Source: Wukongibacter sp050859025
GTDB lineage: Bacteria > Bacillota > Clostridia > Peptostreptococcales > Caminicellaceae
DNA length: 64,000 bases
Reading direction: 5' to 3'
NCBI RefSeq assembly: GCF_050859025.1
Contig: NZ_CP138200.1
Coordinates: 4,340,001 to 4,404,000 of the forward strand
The position numbers were made by a program, and so were the translations under genes. The notes beneath the pieces are model-generated. The model did not search any database. It saw nothing but the letters and a program-made list of their open reading frames with translations, and was not told the DNA's origin. Position 1 is the stretch's first letter. Each line of letters starts with the position of its first letter. This document shows positions 50,918-59,515 of the stretch, piece by piece.

Positions 50918-52105
50918 TTATTGCAAATCCATAGTTACAGGTATAGTAATTGTTTGACCCGGATGAATCATATTGTGAACTAATCCTGAATTAAACTGCA
51001 TAAGCTCCTGTTCAGTAATGTTATATAAATTAGCTAAAGATTGAATTGAGTCTCCATTTTTCATCTTGTAACTCATTTTTTCAATTTTTTTATTACCAAA
51101 CCATGCTGTATTCTTTAAATAACTATCTAGTTCCAGTTGTGCCTTATAAGAAATAACATCAGTTCCACCTATGATATAACCGTGTAGAAAGGGAGGTTTC
51201 GACATACCTGTAGATGGGTTAATACTGTCAATATATGTTTTAACCTCCTTAGGCACACTATCTTTGTTAATCAGTAACATAGGTGTATGTTTACCAGTAT
51301 GGGATAATAGTGAGGCGCACACAGTATGCTGCCAATTATCCTTATTACAAAATGATAATGCATATCCCTGTTTTTGCCTGTATCCCCATCCAAACATTGT
51401 TGATACATCGTGAAATTTCACAAAATTTACACTTGTTTCATGACTATTATTCCCTTGTATTCTTTGAACATTAATAGAACTTTTTATATCTTTAATTGCC
51501 TTTACAATATCAAATGAAATAGAATTCCTTCCACCAATAACATAAACACTTGTAATATTGTTCTGCCTTATTAGATCAACTGTTTTAGGTGGAATTTCAG
51601 TTTTGTTAGTAAAAATTATCGGTGTTCCCATGTGGGCAGCCCAAGAACATGAGAGCATAGATTCTTCAAAGGAATCTATGGATACGATTATAACCTCCAT
51701 TGGTTTATTTAAAAAGTTATAAATATTTATCGCATTGTCAATCGGATCATTTGATATAAAGCTGTAAGGTTTTAACCCTAAACCATTTATGCTTTTTTCA
51801 ATATTTTTAGATAAATCTCCTACTAAAAAAACTGAGTTTGAGGGTGATAATCGTTTTAACTCCTTTTCTACTTTATCATCTAAATTATTTCTATTAGTTA
51901 ATAGAATAGGTGCATTATGTGGATAATGAATCAAAGCAGCAGAAGGAATAGTGAATTTATAGTTTTCCTTGTCAGCCAATATTACAGAGTTTGGTCTATT
52001 ACCAGATTTTGTTGAATGATATATTAAGTTGGATAAAGTTATTGAAAATTCGATAGGATCTACAGTAGAATCAATTCTTGTTGTAAATATTGATTGCTTT
52101 TCCAA
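50918..52105 (-). CDS. CWB2-repeat protein with C-terminal LysM, probable spore coat protein
   Basis: The 395-residue protein contains cell-wall-binding type 2 repeats (SVILADKENYKFTIPSAALI, APILLTNRN, SVFLVGD, SVYVIGG, PMLLIN, GYIIGG) and a C-terminal LysM domain (about 345-390; MKNGDSIQSLANLYNITEQEL, VHNMIHPGQTITIP). It has no signal peptide, unlike S-layer CWB2 proteins, so it is likely made in the mother cell and bound to the forespore envelope, as LysM coat proteins are. The start is TTG after AGAGGTGA. It sits among spore genes. Confidence 0.72.
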   Translation of the reverse strand: MEKQSIFTTRIDSTVDPIEFSITLSNLIYHSTKSGNRPNSVILADKENYKFTIPSAALIHYPHNAPILLTNRNNLDDKVEKELKRLSPSNSVFLVGDLSKNIEKSINGLGLKPYSFISNDPIDNAINIYNFLNKPMEVIIVSIDSFEESMLSCSWAAHMGTPIIFTNKTEIPPKTVDLIRQNNITSVYVIGGRNSISFDIVKAIKDIKSSINVQRIQGNNSHETSVNFVKFHDVSTMFGWGYRQKQGYALSFCNKDNWQHTVCASLLSHTGKHTPMLLINKDSVPKEVKTYIDSINPSTGMSKPPFLHGYIIGGTDVISYKAQLELDSYLKNTAWFGNKKIEKMSYKMKNGDSIQSLANLYNITEQELMQFNSGLVHNMIHPGQTITIPVTMDLQ

Positions 52106-52345
52106 TCCGTCACCTCTTTTTCTTCTAAATTTTTAGTTGATTAGTTTGAAAAATATTAATTCTTCTATTATATTATTTGTTTTAAAATCAGGCTTATTCA
52201 TATAGCATATTGAACCCTATTATGGCATTTAATCAATAATTTTATAATGATGTTTTATCTATTTGTTATGAATAATGAATAATAGTATGGGAAAAATAAT
52301 ATGGAAAAAGTTATCTTTTAAGATAAGAGAACAAAGGGTGAGTGT

Positions 52346-53044
52346 ATGACATGGAGTAAGTTCTGGTTTGGAGCAAAGAATCTACCTTTTTGGGTTTTTT
52401 CGTTAAGAGCCCTCATATTATATATATCGCTAATAATTGGTACAAGGTATATGAGACAAAGGCAAATAGCCATACTATCCGGTCATAATTACCTTGTAGC
52501 AGCAGGAATTGTGAGTCTTTCAGCTGTAAGGATGGTAAATCCTGAATCATCTCTTGTTTCAGGTATAGCTATTATTTTTGTATATGCAAGTATAAATGTA
52601 TTTATATCATATCTAGACGTAAAGTTTCCTAGACAAATTGACAGACATTCAACAATACTTGTTGAAAATGGAAAGCTAATCAGAAAAAATTTAATGGATT
52701 CTAGGATAACAATAGACCAATTATTGGGACAACTACGAATAAAAAATATATTCGATCTTTCAGAGGTCTTACTAGCCTTAGTTGAACCCACGGGTAAAAT
52801 AAATGTCATAAAAAAATCACAGTCATTACCTGTGACACGAAAGCAGATGGATTTACCCCTTAAAAATATAAATTTACCGATAATACTAGTTTACGATGGC
52901 GAAGTACAAAAAGACAACCTTGATTTGCTTGGATATAATCTAAAATGGTTAGAAGAACAAATAAGTAAAAATGGTTTTACAGATGTAAAAGAGATATTTC
53001 TGGCAATGTTAGAAAGCAATGGTACCATATATCTAAGCGCATAA
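52346..53044 (+). CDS. DUF421 (YetF-type) membrane protein
   Basis: The 232-residue protein has three N-terminal helices (about 16-36, 45-62, 70-88) and two soluble YetF-type subdomains with the family pattern LVENGKLIRKNLMDSRITIDQLLGQLR and LPIILVYDGEVQKDNLDLLG, ending in ILxxNGTIY. DUF421 proteins occur in spore membranes of Bacilli, and a DUF421-DUF1657 protein is linked to spore heat resistance. It is the first of four plus-strand genes. Ribosome site AAAGGGTG. Confidence 0.85.
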   Translation: MTWSKFWFGAKNLPFWVFSLRALILYISLIIGTRYMRQRQIAILSGHNYLVAAGIVSLSAVRMVNPESSLVSGIAIIFVYASINVFISYLDVKFPRQIDRHSTILVENGKLIRKNLMDSRITIDQLLGQLRIKNIFDLSEVLLALVEPTGKINVIKKSQSLPVTRKQMDLPLKNINLPIILVYDGEVQKDNLDLLGYNLKWLEEQISKNGFTDVKEIFLAMLESNGTIYLSA

Positions 53045-53058
53045 AAGGAAGTGATATC

Positions 53059-53766
53059 TTGGAAGGCATATTAAATTCTGTTGAAAATCTAAGCCTCTTA
53101 GGATTTATAGCAAGAACATTCATTGTAGGATTAATACTATATTGTGCCAGTAGATTTCTACCTCATAGGTCCGGTGGTCAATATGCAGGTTTTGATTTCA
53201 CCTTTTTCTGGATGATGGGAGGGCTTATAGCCGCTCCATTGTTTGATTCAAAGATAAGCTTCTTAAGTACGATAGTATCGATAATTACTATCTATCTTAC
53301 TCATTACATTATTTCTTATCTGGGAGTAAAATCACGTTTCTTTGCACGGATAGTCTACGGCAAGGAGGAAATACTTATATCGGATGGAAAAATACATAAA
53401 AAAAATATGTTACGATCATTATTTCCAGTAGAGCTTTTACTTTCTCAGCTTAGAGAAGTAGATGTTCAAAATATCAAAGAGATACATACTGCAATACTGG
53501 AAACCAATGGCCGTGTAAGTGTACTTAAAAAGTCTGATTATATGCCTGTAACTCCCATTGATTTAAAAATTCCAGTGCCAGAAAACAGATTACCAATAAT
53601 TCTTATAAATGATGGGAAGGTATTGGAGAAAAATCTAAGGTCGATTGGATATGATAGACAATGGCTATCAGAAGAATTAGAAAAACAAGGTGTAACAGAT
53701 ATTAAAAGTCTTTACCTTGTAACAATTGATGGTGCTGGTAAGATATATTACTCATTAGAGAAATAA
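53059..53766 (+). CDS. DUF421 (YetF-type) membrane protein, second copy
   Basis: The 235-residue protein has the same layout as the preceding one (helices about 15-33, 45-62, 68-88; LISDGKIHKKNMLRSLFPVELLLSQLR; LPIILINDGKVLEKNLRSIG) but the two are distant paralogues, which suggests a heteromeric complex rather than redundancy. The start is TTG, with AAAAGGAAG upstream, 15 bases after the previous stop. Confidence 0.85.
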   Translation: MEGILNSVENLSLLGFIARTFIVGLILYCASRFLPHRSGGQYAGFDFTFFWMMGGLIAAPLFDSKISFLSTIVSIITIYLTHYIISYLGVKSRFFARIVYGKEEILISDGKIHKKNMLRSLFPVELLLSQLREVDVQNIKEIHTAILETNGRVSVLKKSDYMPVTPIDLKIPVPENRLPIILINDGKVLEKNLRSIGYDRQWLSEELEKQGVTDIKSLYLVTIDGAGKIYYSLEK

Positions 53767-53783
53767 CAAAAGGAGGGATTAGT

Positions 53784-53984
53784 TTGTTAACAGAACAGGA
53801 AATTATAAATAACGCTCTAAAAGAAATGCTTTTCAACGAAGATCTCACTTCTCAAAAGTATGCAGATATAGCACAGCAGATTACAAATCCTGAGCTTCAG
53901 AATTTACTTAAGGGTATGGAGATGGCATCTAGAAACAACTATAAGTCAATATCACAAAAAATGTCTGAGAAATCAATAACATAA
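53784..53984 (+). CDS. CotF/ferritin-like small spore protein
   Basis: The 66-residue helical protein begins LTEQEIINNALKEMLFNEDL, the opening usual in CotF-type spore coat proteins and other ferritin-like small proteins, and continues YADIAQQITNPELQNLLKGM. It is shorter than full CotF domains. The start is TTG with AAAGGAGGG upstream. Co-transcription with the DUF421 genes suggests a spore-envelope role. Confidence 0.65.
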   Translation: MLTEQEIINNALKEMLFNEDLTSQKYADIAQQITNPELQNLLKGMEMASRNNYKSISQKMSEKSIT

Positions 53985-54001
53985 TTATAAGAGGTGTTAA
54001 T

Positions 54002-54190
54002 ATGGACGACATAAATAAGCTCAATGATATTCTCAATACAGAAATAGTAAACCAGATGCAATATAACAAGTATTTTATGTACATACAAGATCCAGCTTTG
54101 CGACAATTTTTTATGCAGCTAAGAGATGGGAAAATGCAGCATATTACGCAACTTCAGCAAGAAATTAAGAAAATGATGTCTGGACAATAG
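54002..54190 (+). CDS. Ferritin-like small spore protein
   Basis: The 62-residue protein (LNTEIVNQMQYNKYFMYIQDPALRQFF, then MQHITQLQQEIKKMM) is a two-helix half of a CotF/ferritin-like fold with an H and E pattern that could pair with the 66-residue protein just upstream. It follows that gene by 17 bases with site AGAGGTG. The terminator after it ends the four-gene unit. Confidence 0.6.
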   Translation: MDDINKLNDILNTEIVNQMQYNKYFMYIQDPALRQFFMQLRDGKMQHITQLQQEIKKMMSGQ

Positions 54191-54215
54191 TTTACTTAGG
54201 CGCAATAATCATTGT

Positions 54216-54251
54216 AATAGCACCTAATACCAGTAATTAGGTGCTATTTTT
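54216..54251 (+). terminator. Terminator of the DUF421/CotF-like operon
   Basis: AATAGCACCTAAT and ATTAGGTGCTATT form a perfect 13-base stem with a seven-base loop, followed by TTTACATTT. Confidence 0.88.
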
Positions 54252-54369
54252 ACATTTAGCTATTACTATCTATGTCTTTTAATTTACTTCAAATAGATCT
54301 CCAATCCTTATCATTCTATTTTGTATAGATGCAGTAACATTAATTAGCCAAATCTGACTTTTTCTGTTT

Positions 54370-54864
54370 CTATTTGAATTTATATAAATCACCCATCATA
54401 CTGGAATTAGATGAACCCGTTCCATGACAACCTTCTGCACCACCCATAGCATTATGCATCTGAATCATTTCTTCTCTTCCCATTGATTCCATCATATCTG
54501 CCATGTAACCATAACCACTTTCTCTCATGATCTTTATCATGTTCTCATAATCTTCGTCAGTCATGTTATTCATGAATTCGTCCATTGCATCATAGTCATT
54601 TTTTTCCATGGCCTTAGCCATATCCTTATATCCATTTTCTTTCATGATTTTTAGCATATCCTTGTATACATCTTTCGTTTCCTTATCTTTATCATCCTTT
54701 TTAACTTCTACTGACTGACTTTTACCATCCCAAAGCTTTCTCTCAATTCCTAATTTGCTTAGTCCTTTTTCAATATTGTTATCTGTGTTGGCATAGGCTA
54801 AGCCAGTTAATGTTCCCACTGCTAGAACCCCTGCAATTGCAAATGCTAATCCTTTTTTCTTCAT
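54370..54864 (-). CDS. Secreted Met-rich repeat protein
   Basis: The 164-residue protein has a signal peptide (about 1-26, cleavage near AYA-NT) and an acidic helical body with two copies of a repeat: MLKIMKENGYKDMAKAME and MIKIMRESGYGYMADMMESMG. The end carries MHNAMGGAEGCHG and SSMMGDL. Clustered Met, one Cys and two His suggest soft-metal (for example copper) binding, but this is inference. A sigma-54 promoter lies 50-65 bases upstream, nearly identical to that of the operon at 60 kb. Confidence 0.7.
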   Translation of the reverse strand: MKKKGLAFAIAGVLAVGTLTGLAYANTDNNIEKGLSKLGIERKLWDGKSQSVEVKKDDKDKETKDVYKDMLKIMKENGYKDMAKAMEKNDYDAMDEFMNNMTDEDYENMIKIMRESGYGYMADMMESMGREEMIQMHNAMGGAEGCHGTGSSNSSMMGDLYKFK

Positions 54865-55149
54865 ATTACATCACTCCTCAAATATTTTAATTTTGTTATA
54901 CTATATCTTTATAAGCAATTCTTATGCCAATTAAGATTCGTCATCAAAAAAAACTCTTTTTTTCATGTTCCAATATAGGCGTAATATAGTAAACAACCTG
55001 AATTCATATAAATTCTTTAGGAGCTAAAGTTTCTAAAAATCTCTTATTCTTATTAAAACTCATGAATACAGGTTTTACTAAAACTAGATTTTGAATGTAC
55101 GAATTCCTACACCTCTTGTAGCAAAATCGTTATTCAGATTAATCAATTA
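54865..55149. other. Upstream region of the Met-rich protein gene
   Basis: It contains the sigma-54 promoter and, further upstream, a perfect palindrome CTTTAGGAGCTAAAG (about 55016-55030) at a distance suitable for an enhancer site. No gene was seen. Confidence 0.4.
54913..54930 (-). promoter_or_regulatory. Sigma-54 promoter upstream of the Met-rich protein
   Basis: TTGGCATAAGAATTGCTT on the minus strand fits the -24/-12 consensus TGGCA-N6-TTGC with correct spacing. It differs at two positions from the promoter at 60241-60258. A ribosome site GAGGAG and ATG follow within about 50 bases. Confidence 0.8.
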
Positions 55150-57441
55150 TTAAAAAGCTTTTAAAGGATTTCTCACGTATAGATATAGATACAACATAGC
55201 TCCAAAAATAATAGTAATATTAAATCCAAATTTTATTGAAAAACTCACTGCCAGTATAGAACCAATTACTGAAAATATTCCATTTGCCCCCCACATCAGA
55301 GGTACGATATCTTCTTTCTTAACCTCTTCTTTTATCTTGCTTATACCAGTTGGAAATGGCATCCCCATAAATACACCCATAGGTGATAATGTTAAAAATA
55401 TAGTAACAATCTTGTAAAATAAATCAAAATCATTTGTTAAAAGGGTTATTTTATCAATTGAAACTAATACAGTTATAACACTTACTGTAGTAAGTAACAG
55501 GTATATAGATGATTTAGATATATGTTTTTTTACAAATCTATGACCGCTAATCAAACTGCCTATGCCACTACTTACTAAAATACTGAATAAAACACTACTA
55601 AATGCAATTGTCGGATTACCAAAGTAAAGGATAGTTTTCTGAACAAATGGTATCTCGATTAGCATATACGCCATACCAATTACAATAAAATACTTAGAAA
55701 TTTCATTGACTTTTCTCTCTTTAAAGTATTTTCTTTTAACTATAGACCATATAACTAATGCTAAAATTCCAATTACGATAATTTCCTTTGGAACTAAGTT
55801 TGTATAGTTATAGAAAAATGGGCTATTATCATTGATTGGTTTAACATTAAGATCATAAGTCTCTATCATATCATTATAACTAATCTCTTTATCCCTTAAT
55901 TGTCTATATAATTCATATTCTCCACTAGGATAATGAACTAATTGCCTACTTTGATAACTTGTTATCTCCAAAAGAGATCTTATCTCATTTTGAGTAAAGG
56001 GATCTTTTTTAAATATAATCATAGGCATGCTAATCATATCCCCATGAACACTTCTATGTTTTTCACTTGCACCATTGACAATCACAAAGTGATTAGTTAT
56101 ATCCTCCTGGCTTACTCCCTTATCCATTAACACCTTAATTCCTGTGTTAACTATTTTTGTCATATCTAAGGCACTATGGGTCATAAAACTTAATTTACCA
56201 TTCTCATTTAACTTCTCTAAATACTTCTCAAAGGCTTCCTCAGTAAATAAGTAGTTTTCCGATAAAGAGTACATTGTATTCTCTATAGCATTAGTCATAA
56301 CCATGGAAAGGTATATGTTGTCATAGGTCTCTTTTGTATTTTCTATAAAGTTTCTTCCATCCTGATTGTAGGTCTTTACTTCTGGTCTGCGATATACATT
56401 ACCACTGAACTCTTTAAATTCATCAACAGCTTCTATTGTAGATGAGTTTATCTCTACTGCAGATATATCTTTACTTTCACCTAATAAAGCTAGCAAAACA
56501 TCTTTACCACCGCCAGAGCCTATAACAAGAGTTTTATCATTTTTTCCTATGGCAAAGGGTATAAAATTGACTTGTTTCTTTAAATAATCAACCTTATTTA
56601 AATCCCCATCAAATCTTATTATTGGCGCTGAAGCTCCACCATCGGTAACAACTATTTTTTCATTCTCATTGGTGGTCTCGATGACATCAGTTCTTGATAT
56701 TGCATTCCATTTTGAATAGGATATACCTAATGGCTTCTCATTAGTGTCCTGAAGATAATTTATTACTGTATTAGGACTAGAAAAATATGAACCAAATCCT
56801 TTTTCGATATCCCCTACAAAACTTCCCTCTATTAATACTCCTACTAATAAAACAAATACTACACCCTTTAATATAATGCTCTTCTTTTCCTTAAAGTAGT
56901 TTGCTAAAAAAATCGATGAACCAACGGCCCCAAGTGTTGTTATTACAACACTATACATGAAGCCATAGGTATTCATTACTTTAATTATTGCAATACTTCC
57001 AAGGGCTGAGCCAACTAAGTCCATAAAGTAAAGCTTACTACTTGCCTCAATGAATTCTTTAAAAATAATTGATATAATGGATCCACCAATTATAAAGGGG
57101 ATTACCCCTATTAGAGCATAAAATGAATACAATGGAACATAGGGCATTCTATATATCAACAGAATAGTAGCAACTATACTTAGAGCTAAAAATGATGAAA
57201 GTCTTATAACCATTCTGTTAATATCTAAATTTCTTTTCTTTTTTAGTTGACTATAGGTAACGATCCCCCCTAAACCACTTCCTAGTATGGCAAATGACAC
57301 TACTAAGAATACTAGATTGTGACTTAGAATAACTGAAAATAACCGTGTTAATAATATTTCATAACTGAACAGTGAAAGTGTAATAAGAAATACTGCTGAG
57401 TATATAAATATATCATAGTTCTTTTTTATTGATTCCTTCAT
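55150..57441 (-). CDS. Membrane-embedded spermidine-synthase-like protein
   Basis: The 763-residue protein has about seven N-terminal helices (1-205), a SpeE-like methyltransferase-fold domain (about 235-490) with SYSKWNAISRTDV, VIGSGGGKDVLLAL, DISAVEINSSTIEAV and QDGRNFI, and about seven C-terminal helices (540-760). Such fusions occur in many bacteria; some are proposed to make and move polyamines or similar compounds, but the product is uncertain. The Asp dyad of true aminopropyltransferases is not obvious. It is the last gene of the long operon beginning near 60.2 kb. Confidence 0.78.
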   Translation of the reverse strand: MKESIKKNYDIFIYSAVFLITLSLFSYEILLTRLFSVILSHNLVFLVVSFAILGSGLGGIVTYSQLKKKRNLDINRMVIRLSSFLALSIVATILLIYRMPYVPLYSFYALIGVIPFIIGGSIISIIFKEFIEASSKLYFMDLVGSALGSIAIIKVMNTYGFMYSVVITTLGAVGSSIFLANYFKEKKSIILKGVVFVLLVGVLIEGSFVGDIEKGFGSYFSSPNTVINYLQDTNEKPLGISYSKWNAISRTDVIETTNENEKIVVTDGGASAPIIRFDGDLNKVDYLKKQVNFIPFAIGKNDKTLVIGSGGGKDVLLALLGESKDISAVEINSSTIEAVDEFKEFSGNVYRRPEVKTYNQDGRNFIENTKETYDNIYLSMVMTNAIENTMYSLSENYLFTEEAFEKYLEKLNENGKLSFMTHSALDMTKIVNTGIKVLMDKGVSQEDITNHFVIVNGASEKHRSVHGDMISMPMIIFKKDPFTQNEIRSLLEITSYQSRQLVHYPSGEYELYRQLRDKEISYNDMIETYDLNVKPINDNSPFFYNYTNLVPKEIIVIGILALVIWSIVKRKYFKERKVNEISKYFIVIGMAYMLIEIPFVQKTILYFGNPTIAFSSVLFSILVSSGIGSLISGHRFVKKHISKSSIYLLLTTVSVITVLVSIDKITLLTNDFDLFYKIVTIFLTLSPMGVFMGMPFPTGISKIKEEVKKEDIVPLMWGANGIFSVIGSILAVSFSIKFGFNITIIFGAMLYLYLYVRNPLKAF

Positions 57442-57475
57442 TGCTGTGTCCCCCTAACTTCACTTAAACCTATGC

Positions 57476-57766
57476 TTATTCTTTACTTTCAACATTCATA
57501 TTTTCACCTTTGTCATCACCATGGCATGAGCCCTTATGGCCACCCTTTCTCATCATAAACATCATCCCAATATGCATAAGTGGACATAATAAGAAAATCA
57601 AGCTTGATGACGCTCCCCCCTTTATTCCAAAAAGAGGTAAACCTGCTATTAACAATATTGGGATAAGACAGCACAGCATAATCATCAACCCATGCTTCAT
57701 CATCCCTTTGTGATTTTGATCTTTTTCTTGATCTATTTCCCTCGCATTCCTATCCATATTTTGCAT
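57476..57766 (-). CDS. DUF2933-like membrane protein
   Basis: The 96-residue protein has two helices separated by a short loop: KHGLMIMLCCLIPILLIAGLP and SSLIFLLCPLMHIGMMFMM, then a tail GGHKGSCHGDD. The CC...CPLMHxxMM pattern is that of DUF2933-like proteins, common in metal-related clusters. Cys, Met and His residues within the membrane segments suggest metal or thiol chemistry. It lies in the sigma-54 operon with 19- and 34-base gaps on either side. Confidence 0.7.
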   Translation of the reverse strand: MQNMDRNAREIDQEKDQNHKGMMKHGLMIMLCCLIPILLIAGLPLFGIKGGASSSLIFLLCPLMHIGMMFMMRKGGHKGSCHGDDKGENMNVESKE

Positions 57767-57785
57767 TATTTTACCCTCCTATTTT

Positions 57786-58175
57786 TTAATAAGATACTTC
57801 ATCAAGTTCTTGATGTTCTGTAGCTATATTTTCAATACTTATAGCTATTTTGTTTGGAATACAAATAATAGTTTCATATTTCTTATCAATCCATCCAGTT
57901 AAAGAACAAATTTTATTTGGACATATACTTTTATCCATTTCAAGCATTCTGATCTTTCCAGCCTTTATTTCAATATATCCAACTTCATCTCCAAAATTAA
58001 AATCGTATATGCTATTTGTTTTATCATCAACTGATATTTTTTTTATTTCTTCTCCACCAACTTTGATTACTATATCTTTTTCGTTTGTATATGAGTTTGA
58101 GTAGATTATTGAAAGCATGCTGAATATACTAATAATAACGACTGTCAATATTATTACTATATCTCCCTTTTTCAT
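57786..58175 (-). CDS. NusG domain II-containing exported protein
   Basis: The 129-residue protein has an N-terminal anchor (about 5-25) and the NusG domain II fold with its conserved cysteine pair: MDKSICPNKICSLTGWIDKKYETIICIPNKIAI. Proteins of this kind are often encoded next to flavin-transfer or redox membrane genes. Its location outside the membrane suggests a redox-linked or substrate-presenting role; the function is not known. It lies 15 bases downstream of the Lgt-like gene. Confidence 0.85.
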   Translation of the reverse strand: MKKGDIVIILTVVIISIFSMLSIIYSNSYTNEKDIVIKVGGEEIKKISVDDKTNSIYDFNFGDEVGYIEIKAGKIRMLEMDKSICPNKICSLTGWIDKKYETIICIPNKIAISIENIATEHQELDEVSY

Positions 58176-58190
58176 TTTTTAACTCCTACT

Positions 58191-59021
58191 CTAATGTATA
58201 TAGTAATAGAACCATGTACTAACCCCTGCAAATAAAGCAATTATTATATAGTGGATAGCAGAGACTTTTAATGTATTCTTTGACTCAAGCTCATATTGAG
58301 TTATTTTCCTTTTCTTGATACTTCTATGAATCAGTAATGTTATTGCAATTATCACTAGGCTTGTAATATGGGCGATAGTAAAGGGTCCAAAAACTATTGG
58401 ATTAGTTCTGAAGAATTCAACTATTCCTCTAATTATTGAAAAACCAATAATATACTTAATGAATAGTTCGCCATTATATCTAACCTTACCCCTACTTCTC
58501 CAAAGGTAGACAAAGAGAAGTAAATCAAGTAATGCTTCATAAAGCTGGGCTGGATGTAAAAGTTGAGAGTTTACCATTACTCCCCATGGATAGGGCTTCT
58601 CCATAGGAATACCGAAAACATCACATCCTATTCGGCCTATAGCCTGTCCAATTATAATACCCGGTGTAAATACATCGGCTACCTCCCAAAATGAAATTTT
58701 TTTCTTCTTCGTATACCAAAAAGCAAATCCTATACCCAAAATCAAGGCTCCTTGTATGGACAAACCACCATCTCTTATTGAAATAATCGCCTTGGGATTT
58801 GCAAGGTAATACTCTGGATTAAATGCAAAAACATAATATAACCTTGCTCCTATTAAAGAAACTATAATTGTGTAAATAGCAAAATCAATCAGTTTATCTA
58901 CATCCATTTCTTTTCTCTTGGCTTCTTTTATCATAATAGCCATTCCAACTAACATTCCTAATGCAATAGTTACTCCGAATAAATATATTGCAAAATGTCC
59001 TATTCTAAAAATTTCTACCAT
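58191..59021 (-). CDS. Lgt-like membrane protein lacking key Lgt residues
   Basis: The 276-residue protein has the seven-helix plan of prolipoprotein diacylglyceryl transferase and recognisable segments: RDGGLSIQGALI, GRIGCDVFG and LHPAQLYEALLD. In Lgt the histidine of GGxxxHGG and the asparagine of GRxGNFxN are essential in E. coli; here they are Gln90 and Cys133. Arg130 is kept. It may be an Lgt paralogue acting on another lipid or substrate rather than the housekeeping enzyme. It sits in an operon of Cys-rich membrane proteins. Confidence 0.82.
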   Translation of the reverse strand: MVEIFRIGHFAIYLFGVTIALGMLVGMAIMIKEAKRKEMDVDKLIDFAIYTIIVSLIGARLYYVFAFNPEYYLANPKAIISIRDGGLSIQGALILGIGFAFWYTKKKKISFWEVADVFTPGIIIGQAIGRIGCDVFGIPMEKPYPWGVMVNSQLLHPAQLYEALLDLLLFVYLWRSRGKVRYNGELFIKYIIGFSIIRGIVEFFRTNPIVFGPFTIAHITSLVIIAITLLIHRSIKKRKITQYELESKNTLKVSAIHYIIIALFAGVSTWFYYYIH

Positions 59022-59102
59022 AAGATACCCCCCTTTTCTTTTGCGTCTCTAAAAATATTCTGTAAACTTTGTTTTGACTAATAGTCCATCAAATCTGTAT
59101 TC

Positions 59103-59234
59103 CTATTTCTCTTTTTTTGTTTCCGTATTATTGCCTTTCTGATTCAAATCACAGCAATCTAGTTTTCCTGAACCAAAGCTTTTTTTGTTAGCATCTTCAA
59201 GATTTTTTATAAATTTTTCAAACCATTTTTTCAT
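59103..59234 (-). CDS. LDCC-motif small metal-binding-type protein
   Basis: The 43-residue protein reads MKKWFEKFIKNLEDANKKSF, then GSGKLDCCDLNQKGNN and a Lys-rich end. This is the small family known in public annotation as LDCC motif putative metal-binding protein. The Cys-Cys pair is the likely ligand. Ribosome site AAGGAGAG lies eight bases before ATG. The gene falls between the Lgt-like and zinc-ribbon genes. Confidence 0.8.
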   Translation of the reverse strand: MKKWFEKFIKNLEDANKKSFGSGKLDCCDLNQKGNNTETKKEK

Positions 59235-59267
59235 TTTTTTATCTCTCCTTATATATCATAATTTTTA

Positions 59268-59498
59268 TTATTCACAAAATGGACATCTTCTCCAAGTAAT
59301 ATCAATCATCTTTCCACATTTTTCACATTTTTTCTTAAGCTTTTCTCTACACTTTGGACAATAAATATAATCATCCCTTATGTTATTTCCACATTTGTTA
59401 CATTTAGAAAAACTACCATCATCACAATTACAGGAGTTTTTCTTGATTATTATAAAGTAAAATAATGCTACTACTATAATCAAAGGTATCAGCATCAT
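59268..59498 (-). CDS. Membrane-anchored double zinc-ribbon protein
   Basis: The 76-residue protein has one N-terminal helix (about 3-18), a CNCDD segment and two treble-clef-like zinc ribbons made by CNKC/CPKC and CEKC/CPFC. The ribbons should face the cytoplasm or exterior depending on the anchor direction; this cannot be settled from sequence. It belongs to the operon led by the sigma-54 promoter. Confidence 0.75.
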   Translation of the reverse strand: MMLIPLIIVVALFYFIIIKKNSCNCDDGSFSKCNKCGNNIRDDYIYCPKCREKLKKKCEKCGKMIDITWRRCPFCE

Positions 59499-59515
59499 AT
59501 CTGTGCACTATCCTT

